A stretch of DNA of 64,000 nt from Hymenobacter armeniacus (GCF_014699055.1 NZ_JACXAC010000004.1:558001-622000); one strand, 5' to 3'. Shown: positions 8,399 through 17,765, counted from the stretch's first letter. Program-made: numbers and translations. The notes: a model not told the origin generated them from the letters alone.

Positions 8399-8619
8399 GC
8401 CCGTTTTGGCCGATTCGGGTGAAAGGAATAATTCTATTTGTTAGAGTGCAAAATCGTCTTCATCAAACGTTCATGATTCGTACAAAATTTTGTCATAAGT
8501 ATTAAAATTTTTAATCGACATCGATTGCGGAATGTAAAAATGGTTAGGTTGCGGCGGATTCACTGCGAAATATTCAACTTTTGCAGCGGGCCAAATTTCC
8601 CACCATCAACCCTTTTTAC

Positions 8620-11085
8620 ATGAGAAAACAATACTCAGCTGTAGCAGTAGCTCTGCTCGGCGCACTGGCCGCTACCACGGCACAGGCACAGGATGCGGCC
8701 CGCATTCAAACCAAAGTGTTGGGCAATGACAACCAGCCCGTGCTGGTGCAGTTTAGCCCCGAAGGAAAAATGGCCTACCGCGGCCTGAGCGGCGACCAAG
8801 TGCTGCGCCAGCAGCTTGGCCTCACCACCGCCGACCAAATGGTGCAGCGCACCCTGGAAACCGACCAGGTGGGCTACACCCACCAGAAGTTTGCCCAGTT
8901 TTACCAGGGCGTGCGCGTGGAGCACGCCACCTACACCGTGCACAGCAAAGGCGGCACCGTGGAAAGCATCAGCGGCGATTTTGAAAAGATTTCGGGCCTG
9001 AGCACCACGCCTTCGTTGAGCGAAAGCGCGGCCCTGACCAAGGCCCTGGCCCACGTGGGCGCCCGCAAGTACATGTGGCAAACCACCGAAGCCAACGCCG
9101 CCGAATTTGCCCCGCAGGGCGAGCTGGTGATAGTGCGCGACGGCCGCCAGAACGCCGAAGCCGGCCCCCTGGTGCTGGCCTGGAAGTTCAACGTATACGC
9201 CGCCCAGCCCATCAGCCGCTCCTTCGTATACGTGGATGCGCGCAGCGGCCAGGTCGTGTTGCAAGACAACATCATCAAGCACGCGGCGGCCACCGGCACC
9301 TTCGCCACGGCTTACAGCGGCAGCCGCACCATTGCCGATGGCACCACCACGGGCGGCTATTTCCTGCGCGAAACCACCCGCGGCCTGGGCATCCAGACAT
9401 ACAACTGCAAGAAGAGCAACAGCTACACCTCGGCCACTGATTTCATCGACGCCGACAACAACTGGACGGCGGCCGAATACAACAACGCCAACTTCGATAA
9501 CGTGGCCGGCGATGCCCACGTGGGCGCTCAGGCCACGTACGACTACTGGAAAAACGTGCACGGCCGCAACTCCTACGACAACGCCGGGGCCATCATCAAA
9601 AGCTACGTGCACTTCGACGACGTGCCCGGCGGCGCCGGCTACGAGAATGCCTATTGGGACGGCGTGCGCATGACCTACGGCGACGGCGCTACCCGTTTCC
9701 GCCCGTTGACGGCGCTGGACGTGTGCGGCCACGAAATCGGCCACGCCGTGTGCGAAAAGACGGCCAACCTCACCTACGCCAACGAATCGGGGGCCATGAA
9801 CGAAGGCCTGTCCGACATCTGGGGCGCTTCGATTGAGGCTTATGCCGTGGCCAACCTCGGCTTTACTTCGGGCGGTGTGAAAGCGAAGTCGACCTGGCTC
9901 ATTGGCGAGGAAATCGACAAGCAGCAGGCCGCTTTGCGCTCAATGAGCGACCCGAAGTCGCTGGGCCAGCCGGCTTACTACAAGGGGCAGTACTGGGTGG
10001 CCACCACCTCGTCGCCGTCGAACGCCAACGACCAGGGCGGCGTGCACACCAACTCGGGCGTGCTCAACCACTGGTACTACATCCTGGCCGTGGGCAAATC
10101 GGGCACCAACGAAGGCGGCAACACCTACAGCGTGACCGGCGTGGGCATTGACGCCGCCGCCAAAATCACCTACCGCATGGAAAGCGTGTACATGACGGCC
10201 TCGTCGACCTACGCCCAGGCCCGTACCTACGCCATCCAGGCCGCCACCGACCTGTACGGCGCCGGCTCGGCCCAGGTCATTGCCGTGACCAACGCCTGGT
10301 ACGCCGTGGGCGTGGGCGCGTCGTACACCGGCGGGGGCACCACCACGCCGCCGACCACCACCACGTATTGCACCATCAAGGGCACCAGCCAGTCCTACGA
10401 GTGGATTGACCTCGTGCAACTGGGCAGCATCAACCGCACTTCGGGCAAAGACGCCGGCTACTACAACGGCACGGCCCTGAGCACCACCGTCACCGCCGGC
10501 TCGGCCCAGACCATCTACTTCTCGGCCGGCTTCACCAGCACCGCCTACACCGAGTACTGGAAAATCTACATCGACTACAACAAGAACGGCGTGTTCACCG
10601 ATGCCGGCGAACTGGTGGTGAGCGGCAGCAGCGCCAGCGCGGGCACCCTCAGCAGCACCTTCACCGTGCCCACCACCGCCCGCAACGGCACCACGGTGAT
10701 GCGCGTGATTATGAGCGACAACTCGGCCACCACCAGCTGCGGCACCTTCAGCTACGGCGAAGCCGAGGACTACACCCTCAACATCACGGGCGGTGCGGCC
10801 CTCACCGCTCCGGCCACCCTGGCCGGCAATTCTACGCCGCTGGGCAATGAGGCCGCCAGCACCTTCGAGGTGTACCCCAACCCCGCCACCGACGCCCTGC
10901 GCCTAGCCCTGCCCGGCAACGCCGAAGCCCAGGACGTGACCGTGACCGACATCCGCGGCGCCCGCGTGGCCGGCGCCACCCTGCGCAACGGCACGCTGGA
11001 CATCAGCGGCCTGGCCAAGGGCATGTACACCGTGAGCGCCAGCGACGGCCAAAAGGTGTTCCACCAGCGCTTCGTGAAAGAATAG
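8620..11085 (+). CDS. T9SS-exported thermolysin-like metalloprotease (M4)
   Basis: An 821-residue secreted protease. In order: a signal peptide (MRKQYSAVAVALL...TAQAQ), an FTP/PepSY-type propeptide (to about residue 230), the M4 catalytic domain with HEIGH (His371, Glu372, His375) and the third ligand Glu395 in NEGLSDIWG, a GEVED-type domain ending in GEAEDYTLNI (about 600-725), and a T9SS sorting domain (FEVYPNPATDALRL to FHQRFVKE). It degrades extracellular protein after maturation. The ATG at 8620 immediately precedes the signal peptide. A 220-bp AT-rich leader upstream probably holds the promoter, and the hairpin at 11111 ends the transcript. Confidence 0.95.
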   Translation: MRKQYSAVAVALLGALAATTAQAQDAARIQTKVLGNDNQPVLVQFSPEGKMAYRGLSGDQVLRQQLGLTTADQMVQRTLETDQVGYTHQKFAQFYQGVRVEHATYTVHSKGGTVESISGDFEKISGLSTTPSLSESAALTKALAHVGARKYMWQTTEANAAEFAPQGELVIVRDGRQNAEAGPLVLAWKFNVYAAQPISRSFVYVDARSGQVVLQDNIIKHAAATGTFATAYSGSRTIADGTTTGGYFLRETTRGLGIQTYNCKKSNSYTSATDFIDADNNWTAAEYNNANFDNVAGDAHVGAQATYDYWKNVHGRNSYDNAGAIIKSYVHFDDVPGGAGYENAYWDGVRMTYGDGATRFRPLTALDVCGHEIGHAVCEKTANLTYANESGAMNEGLSDIWGASIEAYAVANLGFTSGGVKAKSTWLIGEEIDKQQAALRSMSDPKSLGQPAYYKGQYWVATTSSPSNANDQGGVHTNSGVLNHWYYILAVGKSGTNEGGNTYSVTGVGIDAAAKITYRMESVYMTASSTYAQARTYAIQAATDLYGAGSAQVIAVTNAWYAVGVGASYTGGGTTTPPTTTTYCTIKGTSQSYEWIDLVQLGSINRTSGKDAGYYNGTALSTTVTAGSAQTIYFSAGFTSTAYTEYWKIYIDYNKNGVFTDAGELVVSGSSASAGTLSSTFTVPTTARNGTTVMRVIMSDNSATTSCGTFSYGEAEDYTLNITGGAALTAPATLAGNSTPLGNEAASTFEVYPNPATDALRLALPGNAEAQDVTVTDIRGARVAGATLRNGTLDISGLAKGMYTVSASDGQKVFHQRFVKE

Positions 11086-11110
11086 CCCATTCGGCACTCC
11101 TCTGAGCCAC

Positions 11111-11147
11111 AAAAAAGCCCTTCCGCAGCAGCGGAAGGGCTTTTTTT
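11111..11147. terminator. Bidirectional rho-independent terminator
   Basis: AAAAAAGCCCTTCCGC and its complement flank a 4-nt AGCA loop, with A and T runs on both sides. It lies between the convergent M4 protease and outer-membrane protein genes and serves both. Confidence 0.92.
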
Positions 11148-11167
11148 ATGGCAAAATTCCGGCTGGG

Positions 11168-11908
11168 CTACTTCAGCTCGTAGTCCAGCTTGAGCATCAC
11201 GGTGGCAAAGCCGTCGTTGTTGCGCGAGGCGCCGTTCAGGCGCTTGCTGATGTCGTCGAGCTGGTCGCCGGCCGAGAAATAGTAGTTGCCTTCGAGGCCG
11301 GCGCGCAGGCGGTCGGTGAGGCGCACGGCGAAGCCGGCGCCCACCGGAAACACGCCCGTCAGGGCCGGGTAGTCGTTGCGCTCGGGCGCCAGAAAACCGG
11401 TTTGGCCACCCGCACGCGTGGTGCCCAGGTAAGACTTGGGGTTGTAGAGCACCAGCCCGGCCCCGCCCTGTAGGTATACCTGGAACACCGGCGCCTCGGC
11501 CAGCGAAGCCGCAAAAATGGACTCGTCGGGCAACAGGTCGAAGCGCAGGAACACGGCCCCCAGGCCGTTGGTGCTGGTGAAGGCCAGGCCGCGCTCCTTG
11601 GCCTTGTCGCGGGCGCCCATCTCGAAGTAGGAGAACTCGCCGGCGATGTGCATGTGCGCCGTGAGGCGGTAGCGCACGCCCGCGCTCACGGCCGGGCCCA
11701 GGAAATTGTCGCCGAGGGCGTTGCCCAGGTCGCCGTCGTAAAACGTGGTGCCGCCGGCCAGCGTCACGTGCAGCGGGCCGCGGTAGTAGGGACGGCCCTG
11801 CCGGTTGTAGTGCCGCACCTCTCGGTGAAACTGGGCCTGCGCCGGCAGGGCGCCGGCCACGCCCACGCCCGCCACCAGGGCCTTAAATATCCAAGAACGA
11901 AACCGCAT
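11168..11908 (-). CDS. Outer-membrane beta-barrel protein (DUF6089/PorG-like)
   Basis: A 246-residue protein with a signal peptide ending PAQAQ and then alternating amphipathic strands (HVTLAGGTTFYDGDLG, VRYRLTAHMHIAGEFSYF, VYLQGGAGLVLYNP, AGLEGNYYFSAGDQLDD) finishing in MLKLDYELK, typical of a small barrel. The early FYDGDLG and NGLGAVFLRFDLLP segments recall the DUF6089/PorG group, in which PorG is a T9SS outer-membrane component. That sub-assignment is tentative. The ATG at 11908 is chosen because the signal peptide follows it. Confidence 0.7.
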   Translation of the reverse strand: MRFRSWIFKALVAGVGVAGALPAQAQFHREVRHYNRQGRPYYRGPLHVTLAGGTTFYDGDLGNALGDNFLGPAVSAGVRYRLTAHMHIAGEFSYFEMGARDKAKERGLAFTSTNGLGAVFLRFDLLPDESIFAASLAEAPVFQVYLQGGAGLVLYNPKSYLGTTRAGGQTGFLAPERNDYPALTGVFPVGAGFAVRLTDRLRAGLEGNYYFSAGDQLDDISKRLNGASRNNDGFATVMLKLDYELK

Positions 11909-11989
11909 AGGTAGTCTAAGTAAAAATGGAGGAAGCCCCGGGTGACCCCTAACGACCACGCGGCGGAAATCCGTGTCTACGCGGCGGGC

Positions 11990-12799
11990 TTATTTAAAGG
12001 TGCCTTGCGGGTCGGGCAGCTTGGCCAGCAGGTCGGTCACGAGGTCGAGGTCGAGGCTGCTCACACTGGCGTTCTGGCCTTTGTGCACGGCGGCCCAGGC
12101 TTCGGCGTATTTCTCCTGGTAATAGAGGCCGCGGGCCAGCTGCTGCCAGGCAATGGCGTTGGCGGGGTCGGCGGCGGTGGCGCGCTGCAGCAGGTCGAGG
12201 CCGGTGGCGAGGTCCTTTTTCTTTTTGGTCTGGCTGTAGCGAATGAGGTAGCTCGTGCCCAAGTCGCTCATGATAAGCGAGTTGTTGGGCGCCAGCGCAA
12301 AGCCTTTGTTGAGCAGGCCAATGGCCGCGTCGGGGGTGGCGTCGGCGCTGGCCACAATGCCCAGGCCGCGGTAGGCGTCGGGGTTTTGGGGGTTGAGCAG
12401 CCAGGCCAGGTTGAAGCGGTAGGCGGCGGTGTCGGGGTTGTTTTCGCGCAGGTACTCGAAGCCTTTGGTGGCGAAGAACGTGCTGGCCTCGGTGGTGGAG
12501 GCAAAGCTGGCCGCAATGGCCTTGAGCTGCGCCTCGCCAATAATTTGGGTGGCCTGGGCGGGGCTGAGGCCGCCGAACAGCGGCAGCAGGCGGGCGGGCT
12601 TGCCGGGGGCCGCCGTGGTGGCGGCCAGGCTGCCGTCGGCGTTGGTGGCCTGGCCTTTGTTTTTGCGTTGGGCGTGGGCCGGAGGGGCCAGCAGCAGGCC
12701 CAGCAGCCCAACGGAGGCCACGGCCTGCGAAACGGTTTTGAAAGAAGCGGAGAGAAACACGTGGATGCGGTAATGAATAAAAAGAAAGCGTAACCCCAT
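11990..12799 (-). CDS. Secreted tetratricopeptide-repeat protein
   Basis: A 269-residue protein with a signal peptide (to PPAHAQ, about residue 42), a short basic linker and three to four TPR-like units (around AAYRFNLAWLLNPQNPDAYRG, PNNSLIMSDLGTSYLI, ATGLDLLQRATAADPANAIA and WQQLARGLYYQEKY). It probably acts as a periplasmic scaffold; the partner is unknown. The start at 12799 is supported by a TAnnTTTG element at 12826-12833; longer frames upstream cross that promoter. Confidence 0.75.
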   Translation of the reverse strand: MGLRFLFIHYRIHVFLSASFKTVSQAVASVGLLGLLLAPPAHAQRKNKGQATNADGSLAATTAAPGKPARLLPLFGGLSPAQATQIIGEAQLKAIAASFASTTEASTFFATKGFEYLRENNPDTAAYRFNLAWLLNPQNPDAYRGLGIVASADATPDAAIGLLNKGFALAPNNSLIMSDLGTSYLIRYSQTKKKKDLATGLDLLQRATAADPANAIAWQQLARGLYYQEKYAEAWAAVHKGQNASVSSLDLDLVTDLLAKLPDPQGTFK

Positions 12800-12825
12800 C
12801 AAAATGGGCCAGCTACGGATGCTGA

Positions 12826-12833
12826 CAAAGATA
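12826..12833 (-). promoter_or_regulatory. TAnnTTTG -7 element for the TPR gene
   Basis: The minus strand reads TATCTTTG, an exact match 27 bp upstream of the ATG at 12799. Confidence 0.6.
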
Positions 12834-12958
12834 AAGCCAACCGCGGCAAGGCCGGGCCGCGCCGCAGCCCTTGCCCGTGGGCAAACTGCGGCGGCCGCCG
12901 GGGCGTAGGTGAGCCACGCGGCGGGCACCTGCCCGTGGCTTTTTCTTGCTCGTTGTGT

Positions 12959-13843
12959 ATGCGTCGTTTGTTGTTGGCGGTCCCGGTGGCCGCGTTGCTG
13001 GTCGTGGCGGTAGTGGTGCTGGCCACCGAATACGTGGTGGCCCGCCCCAGCCGCCGGGCCAAAGACGTGGCGTACGTGCCCGTCAATGCCCCCGATGTTG
13101 ACAAAAAGCGCCACCTGCTCGATGTGTATTCGCCCAGGAAATCGGCGCCCCACGCGGCCGGCTTTCCGGTGGTGCTGTTCATCCATGGCGGCAGCTGGAC
13201 GAGCGGCAACAAAAACCTCTACACCTTCATCGGCCGCCGCCTGGCCAAGCAGGGCGTGGTGGCCGTGGTCATCAACTACCGCCTGGCGCCGGCCGTGCAC
13301 GTGCCCGAGCAGGCCGCCGACTGCGCCCGCGCCCTGGCCTGGACGGTGCAGAACATCAGCCAGTACGGCGGCGACCCCGCCCGCGTGTTTGTGATGGGCC
13401 ACTCGGCCGGGGGCGGGCTGGCCGCCCTGCTCGCCACCGACGACGAGCTGCTAGCCGCCCACGGCCTGCCCCACAACCCCGTGCGCGGCGCCATTCTGGA
13501 CGACCCAGCCGGGCTCGACATGTACAGCTACCTCCGGGAAATGAAGTACAGCAACGACGAGCAGTACCTCGTGCCCTTCGGCAACGACCCTACCGTGTGG
13601 AAGCAGCTGTCGGCCATCTACAAAATCAGGCCCGGCCTGCCGCCGTTCATTTTCTACCTTGGCGGCGAGACGTATCCCAGCATCAGCGGCAGCTCGGGGC
13701 GCTTCCGCGACAAGCTGAAGGCCTCCGGGCAGGCGCCGCTCTACACCATCATGCCCGGCCGACACCACATTCCCATGGTGCTGCAGCTGTATTGGCAGCA
13801 CAACCTCATTTACCAAGGGCTACTGAAGTTTGTGGGGGCGTAG
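12959..13843 (+). CDS. Alpha/beta hydrolase (carboxylesterase/lipase-like)
   Basis: A 294-residue serine hydrolase of the HSL/BD-FAE-like type. The oxyanion motif FIHGGSW is near residue 80, the nucleophile elbow GHSAGGG near 150, and the catalytic His in GRHHIPM near 272. The N-terminus (MRRLLLAVPVAALLVVAVVVL) is a signal peptide or anchor, so it acts outside the cytoplasm. The ATG at 12959 is chosen over a GTG at 12935. The natural substrate is unknown. It is divergent from the TPR gene and convergent with ogt. Confidence 0.85.
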   Translation: MRRLLLAVPVAALLVVAVVVLATEYVVARPSRRAKDVAYVPVNAPDVDKKRHLLDVYSPRKSAPHAAGFPVVLFIHGGSWTSGNKNLYTFIGRRLAKQGVVAVVINYRLAPAVHVPEQAADCARALAWTVQNISQYGGDPARVFVMGHSAGGGLAALLATDDELLAAHGLPHNPVRGAILDDPAGLDMYSYLREMKYSNDEQYLVPFGNDPTVWKQLSAIYKIRPGLPPFIFYLGGETYPSISGSSGRFRDKLKASGQAPLYTIMPGRHHIPMVLQLYWQHNLIYQGLLKFVGA

Positions 13844-13855
13844 GAGGGTCAATTT

Positions 13856-14347
13856 TCACCCAAACAGCCCGCCCTGCCGCACGGGCTGCTCAAACTCCAG
13901 CAGCCACTTTTTGCGGTGCATGCCGCCGGCGTAGCCCGTCAGGCTGCCGTCGGCCCCGACGACGCGGTGACAGGGCCACACAATGGCCAGCGGGTTCTGG
14001 CCGTTGGCCGCGCCCACGGCCCGCACCGATTTGGGATTGTTCAACTGCCGGGCCACGTCGAGGTAGGAAGCCGTGCGGCCGTAGCCGATGCCGGCCAGCG
14101 CTTGCCACACCTGCCGCTGAAAATCGGTGCCGTAGGCGGGGGCATAGGTTAGGCTGAAGTCGCGCAGCTCGCGGCCGAAATATGCCCGCAGCTGCTCGTG
14201 GGCCGCACGCAGGCACGAGGCCACGGCGGCGGGCGCGGTAAGCTCGGCCGCTTCGTTGAGAAACGTAACGGCGCTCAGGCCCGCATCGGAACCGGTGAGG
14301 GCCAGCGGGCCGAGGGGCGTGAGCAGCGTGGCGGTAGCAGCATTCAT
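13856..14347 (-). CDS. ogt: Methylated-DNA--protein-cysteine methyltransferase
   Basis: A 163-residue suicide DNA repair protein that removes O6-alkyl groups from guanine. The active-site PCHRVVGADGSLTGYAGG motif with the acceptor Cys is near residue 132, and the DNA-binding helix segment FQRQVWQALAGIGYGRTASY is just upstream. Length and order fit the Ogt subgroup without the AdaA domain. The ATG at 14347 is preceded by TACTTTTG at 14353-14360, suggesting an almost leaderless message. A palindromic repeat overlaps that promoter. Confidence 0.93.
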   Translation of the reverse strand: MNAATATLLTPLGPLALTGSDAGLSAVTFLNEAAELTAPAAVASCLRAAHEQLRAYFGRELRDFSLTYAPAYGTDFQRQVWQALAGIGYGRTASYLDVARQLNNPKSVRAVGAANGQNPLAIVWPCHRVVGADGSLTGYAGGMHRKKWLLEFEQPVRQGGLFG

Positions 14348-14352
14348 GCAGG

Positions 14353-14360
14353 CAAAAGTA
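14353..14360 (-). promoter_or_regulatory. TAnnTTTG-like -7 element for ogt
   Basis: The minus strand reads TACTTTTG, an exact match to TAnnTTTG, 6 bp from the ogt ATG. Its upstream bases are shared with the palindromic repeat beginning at 14358. Confidence 0.4.
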
Positions 14361-14455
14361 GAGACGCATAATTGCGTCTCGTCGTTGGGCATACCGGCGC
14401 ATTGAACGATACCCATACGGTACGAATGCCGAGACGCGAAGTGTCGCGTCTCTAC
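14358..14455. repeat. Paired GAGACGC palindromic repeats
   Basis: A short hairpin GTAGAGACGC...GCGTCTC at 14358-14380 and a second, GAGACGCGAAGTGTCGCGTC, at 14431-14455 face each other, so that GTAGAGACGC and GCGTCTCTAC bound the ogt/glycosidase gap. A near copy of the second unit recurs at 48720-48742. The TAG stop codon of the glycosidase gene (14452-14454) lies inside the right-hand unit. Confidence 0.75.
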
Positions 14456-15651
14456 AGCAGCTCGGGCAGGCGCACGCGGCTGCGGGGCGGCCGTGCGGCG
14501 CTCACTACGGCCTGGGCCTGTAGCAGGGCCTCGGCGCTGGGCTGGTGCAGCACGCGGCCGGGGCCGGGCTGGGTGAGGTCGGCATCGAAGAGGCCGGAGC
14601 GGTGCCACTGGTCGAGGTGGTCCCAGTCGGGCCGGTCGATGAAGGGGTAAATGCACACGCCCTGCAGCGGCAGGCCTTTGCGCAGCACCTGGGCGCACTC
14701 TTCGGCTATCATGCGCCACCACGTGGGCCGGTCCACGCCGGGGTGGCTGGTTTCGGTGATGGCGAAGGGGCGGCCGTAGCGCTTGTAAGCATTTTGCAGC
14801 AGCTTGTGCAACGGCACCCAGCGCGGGTCCATCACCACGTCGTTCCAGCCCATTTTCTGGTGCGGGTGCAGCTGCCACTGGTTGTCGTAGTAGTAATTAA
14901 AGCCCACGATGTCGAGCAGCTCGGGGCTGCCGCCCAACTCGGGCGACATCCGACCGCACAGCATATCCGTGGCCTGAAACTGGTTATTATGGGCATCGCG
15001 GGCTTCGCGCCGCTGCTGAGGCCAGGCGTTGGGCGGCGGCACGATGTTGATGAGCGGCTCGGTGGTGAGCAGGCGGATGCCGGGGTCGGCCTCGCGCAGG
15101 GCGTAGCTGCCTTCGATGTAGGCGCGCATCAAGCCGTATTTCACGCGCCAGCCCTGGCCGTGGCAGTAGGGCGAAGTGCCATTGGCGTCGCCGCCCAGCC
15201 AACTGATGAAACTCACCTCGTTGATGGGCGTCACGATGAGCGTGCCCTCGGGCCGCACGGAGCGATAGAAATCGACGAACGCGCGGCACAGCGCGGCAAA
15301 GCGCCGGGCAAACATGGGGTGCAGCGGCGTGAGGTCGTCGGGGTAGCCGAAGTGGCACAGGTCCCAGATTTGCTGCACGCCGTGGCGCGCGCCGGCGTCC
15401 AGCATGGTTTTTACGGTGCTGAAATCGTATTGATACGGCGTTTTCTCGATGTGCGCCCAGCGAATGCCCTCGCGCACGGTGCCCACGTTGAAGGGCTTCT
15501 GAGCGGCGTAGTCTTCGTCAATCAACTGCAAATGGCCGGTGAGGGGCAGGAAGTCGACCCGGTTGCCGAAGGCGTTGAGCTGGTCGGTGCACTCGTAGCC
15601 GCCCCACCAAAAAGACTGAAACGGGCTGGAATCGGGGGTAAGTATTGCCAT
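14452..15651 (-). CDS. GH1-like family glycosidase
   Basis: A 399-residue (beta/alpha)8-type glycoside hydrolase. TPINEVSF supplies the likely acid/base Glu145 and FAITETSHPG the likely nucleophile Glu300, with VGFNYYYDNQW just before as in GH1 enzymes. There is no signal peptide, so it is cytoplasmic. Substrate unknown; probably a beta-glycoside. The last residues (RSRVRLPELL) run into a palindromic repeat that provides the stop codon, so the native C-terminus may have been altered slightly. Confidence 0.75.
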   Translation of the reverse strand: MAILTPDSSPFQSFWWGGYECTDQLNAFGNRVDFLPLTGHLQLIDEDYAAQKPFNVGTVREGIRWAHIEKTPYQYDFSTVKTMLDAGARHGVQQIWDLCHFGYPDDLTPLHPMFARRFAALCRAFVDFYRSVRPEGTLIVTPINEVSFISWLGGDANGTSPYCHGQGWRVKYGLMRAYIEGSYALREADPGIRLLTTEPLINIVPPPNAWPQQRREARDAHNNQFQATDMLCGRMSPELGGSPELLDIVGFNYYYDNQWQLHPHQKMGWNDVVMDPRWVPLHKLLQNAYKRYGRPFAITETSHPGVDRPTWWRMIAEECAQVLRKGLPLQGVCIYPFIDRPDWDHLDQWHRSGLFDADLTQPGPGRVLHQPSAEALLQAQAVVSAARPPRSRVRLPELL

Positions 15652-15753
15652 AGCTGGAAAAGGGGGGATATGCCAGCGCCCGCGCCAGCTGTCGAGCTAG
15701 CGCGGGCACCGCTTCTGTGTACCGCAAAAAGCGGCCTCGGGTTAAGGCCGAGC

Positions 15754-16692
15754 TTATGGCGCGGCGGTGGGCGCCGCCTGCACCAGGTTTTTGGCCTCGA
15801 TGAAAATGCGCTGCACCTCGGGGTGCTCTTCCCGAATGGCGTCCTGCAACCGCTCCACGGCCGCCGCTACCTGGATGGAGCTGAGGTTGTCGGCAAAATC
15901 CACGTCCAGCGCCATGATGACGTCGTTCGGGCCCAGGTACATGGTGAGGGGCGAGCGGATTTCGCGTACCTGCGGCTGGGCGCGGGCTATGCGCTCCAGG
16001 TTGGCCAGCGTGTCGGCATCCACGCCGGCGCCCACCAACAGGCCCTTGGTGCGGCCCACCAGAAACACGGCCACCAGCATCAGCAGCAGCCCGATGGCGA
16101 TGGAGGCACCCCCGTCGAAGTACGGATTGTTGAGCAAATGCCCCAAAAACACGCCAATGCCGGCCAGCGCCAGGCCCACCAGCGCGGCCAGGTTTTCCAT
16201 CACCGACGCAAACACGGCCGGGTCGCGGCTGGTGCGCAGCATTTTCACAAAGCCCACGTTGGCGTCCGACTGCGCCAGCAGCGCCTTCACCGACAAGTAA
16301 AACGCAACGCCCTCGAACAGGAAGGACAGGCCCAGCACCACGTAGTTCCAGCCGGCGTCTTCGAGCGGCTCGGGGTGCTGAATGTGCTTGATGCCCTCGT
16401 AGAACGACATGCCGCCGCCGATGGCGAAAATCAGCACGGCCACAATCAGGCCCCAGAAATACAGCTCCTTGCTGTGCCCAAACGGGTGCTCGGCGTCGGG
16501 CGGGCGCTGGCTTTGGGCCGTGCCGTAGAGCAGCAGCCCGCTGTTGCCGGTGTCGACGAGCGAGTGAATGCCCTCCGAGAGCATGGCCGAAGAGCCCGTG
16601 AAATACGCCGCCACAAACTTGCTGATGGCAATGGCGATGTTGGCGGCGATGCCGCCGTAGAGGGAGAGTTTGGAAGCGTTAGCGTCGGCCAT
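15754..16692 (-). CDS. Cation diffusion facilitator (CDF) transporter, copy C
   Basis: A 312-residue divalent-cation/proton antiporter of the CDF family with six membrane helices and a cytoplasmic C-terminal domain. The helix-2 metal pair is His43 and Asp47 in EGIHSLVD. At the helix-5 site it reads VMENLAAL, with Asn167 where copies A and B have Asp in LLEDLAAL. That change could weaken or alter metal binding. It is the third of three tandem paralogues on the minus strand, 75 bp after copy B. The metal is unknown (zinc, iron, manganese and cobalt are possible). Confidence 0.88.
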   Translation of the reverse strand: MADANASKLSLYGGIAANIAIAISKFVAAYFTGSSAMLSEGIHSLVDTGNSGLLLYGTAQSQRPPDAEHPFGHSKELYFWGLIVAVLIFAIGGGMSFYEGIKHIQHPEPLEDAGWNYVVLGLSFLFEGVAFYLSVKALLAQSDANVGFVKMLRTSRDPAVFASVMENLAALVGLALAGIGVFLGHLLNNPYFDGGASIAIGLLLMLVAVFLVGRTKGLLVGAGVDADTLANLERIARAQPQVREIRSPLTMYLGPNDVIMALDVDFADNLSSIQVAAAVERLQDAIREEHPEVQRIFIEAKNLVQAAPTAAP

Positions 16693-16767
16693 GCGGCGGG
16701 GAGTCTGGTTGAATAGGGGGGCAAAGAACGCCCGATGAGCAAGACGAGCTGTTGGGGGTGAATGTGC

Positions 16768-17697
16768 CTAGGCGGTCTGCTCGCGGCTTGACAGCGACTT
16801 GGCCTCCACAAAAATGCGTTTCATTTCCGGGTATTGGGCCCGAATAACGTCCTGCAGCGCGTCGATGGCGTGTTCAATTTCCTCGGACGTGAGGTGGTGG
16901 GCAAACTCCACGTCAAGGGCCAGAATGACATCGGCCGGGCCGAGGTAGGAGGTGAGGGGCGGGCCCACCTGGTCGATGTTGGGCTGGGCGCGCACCAAAG
17001 CCTCGATGGCATCCAGGGTTTCGTCGTCGACGCCGGTGCCCACCAGCAGGCGCTTGGTTTTGTAAATGAGGAACAAGGCCACGCACACCAGCAGCAGGCC
17101 AATGGCAATGGAAGCCGCGCCGTCGAGGTAGGGATTGTTGAGCAAATGCCCGAAATACACGCCGGCCAGCGCAATGAGCAGGCCCAGCAGGGCGGCCAGG
17201 TCTTCGAGCAAAATGGCAAACACCGATGGGTCTTTGCTGCGCCGTAGCGTGTCCCAGAAGCCGGCGTCGCCCCGGTCGGCATTGAAGGCCTTGAACGCCA
17301 GGAAGCAGGAAATGCCCTCAAATAGCAGCGACAAGCCCAGCACCCAATAGTTCCAGGTGGGGTCGGAGAGGGGGGCGGGGTTCTTGAGGTGCTCGATGCC
17401 TTCGTAGAACGACATGCCGCCGCCCACCGAAAACACCAGAATGGCCACAATCAGGGCCCAGAAATACAGCTCCTTGCTGCGGCCGAAGGGATGCCGTTTG
17501 TCGGCCGGCTTCTCGGCCTGGCGCACGCCGTGCAGAATGAGCCCGCCGTTGCCGCTATCCACGAGCGAGTGAATGCCTTCCGACAGCATGGCCGAAGAGC
17601 CGGTGAAATACGCCGCCACAAACTTGCTGGCGGCAATGGCGACGTTGGCGGCAATGGCCCCGTAAATGGCCAGCTTGGAAGAACCCGGTGAACTCAT
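16768..17697 (-). CDS. Cation diffusion facilitator (CDF) transporter, copy B
   Basis: A 309-residue CDF antiporter. The helix-2 pair is His43/Asp47 (EGIHSLVD) and the helix-5 segment is LLEDLAALLG (Glu165, Asp166), as in SLC30A9-like members. The C-terminal cytoplasmic domain contains TSYLGPADVILALDVEF. It sits between copy A (61 bp upstream) and copy C (75 bp downstream) and is probably co-transcribed with both. Its sequence is closely similar to both neighbours throughout, which indicates tandem duplication. Confidence 0.9.
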   Translation of the reverse strand: MSSPGSSKLAIYGAIAANVAIAASKFVAAYFTGSSAMLSEGIHSLVDSGNGGLILHGVRQAEKPADKRHPFGRSKELYFWALIVAILVFSVGGGMSFYEGIEHLKNPAPLSDPTWNYWVLGLSLLFEGISCFLAFKAFNADRGDAGFWDTLRRSKDPSVFAILLEDLAALLGLLIALAGVYFGHLLNNPYLDGAASIAIGLLLVCVALFLIYKTKRLLVGTGVDDETLDAIEALVRAQPNIDQVGPPLTSYLGPADVILALDVEFAHHLTSEEIEHAIDALQDVIRAQYPEMKRIFVEAKSLSSREQTA

Positions 17698-17732
17698 GGC
17701 GAGGCTTACGCGGTGAAATGGGTTGGCGTTGG

Positions 17733-17765
17733 GCGGTAGCGTGAACTTTCAGTTCGCGCTACCGC
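17733..17765. repeat. Palindromic repeat overlapping CDF copy A stop codon
   Basis: GCGGTAGCGTGAACT and AGTTCGCGCTACCGC (one mismatch) around a TTC loop. The TAG stop of CDF copy A (17759-17761) lies in the right arm. A related hairpin is at 18746-18779. Confidence 0.75.
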
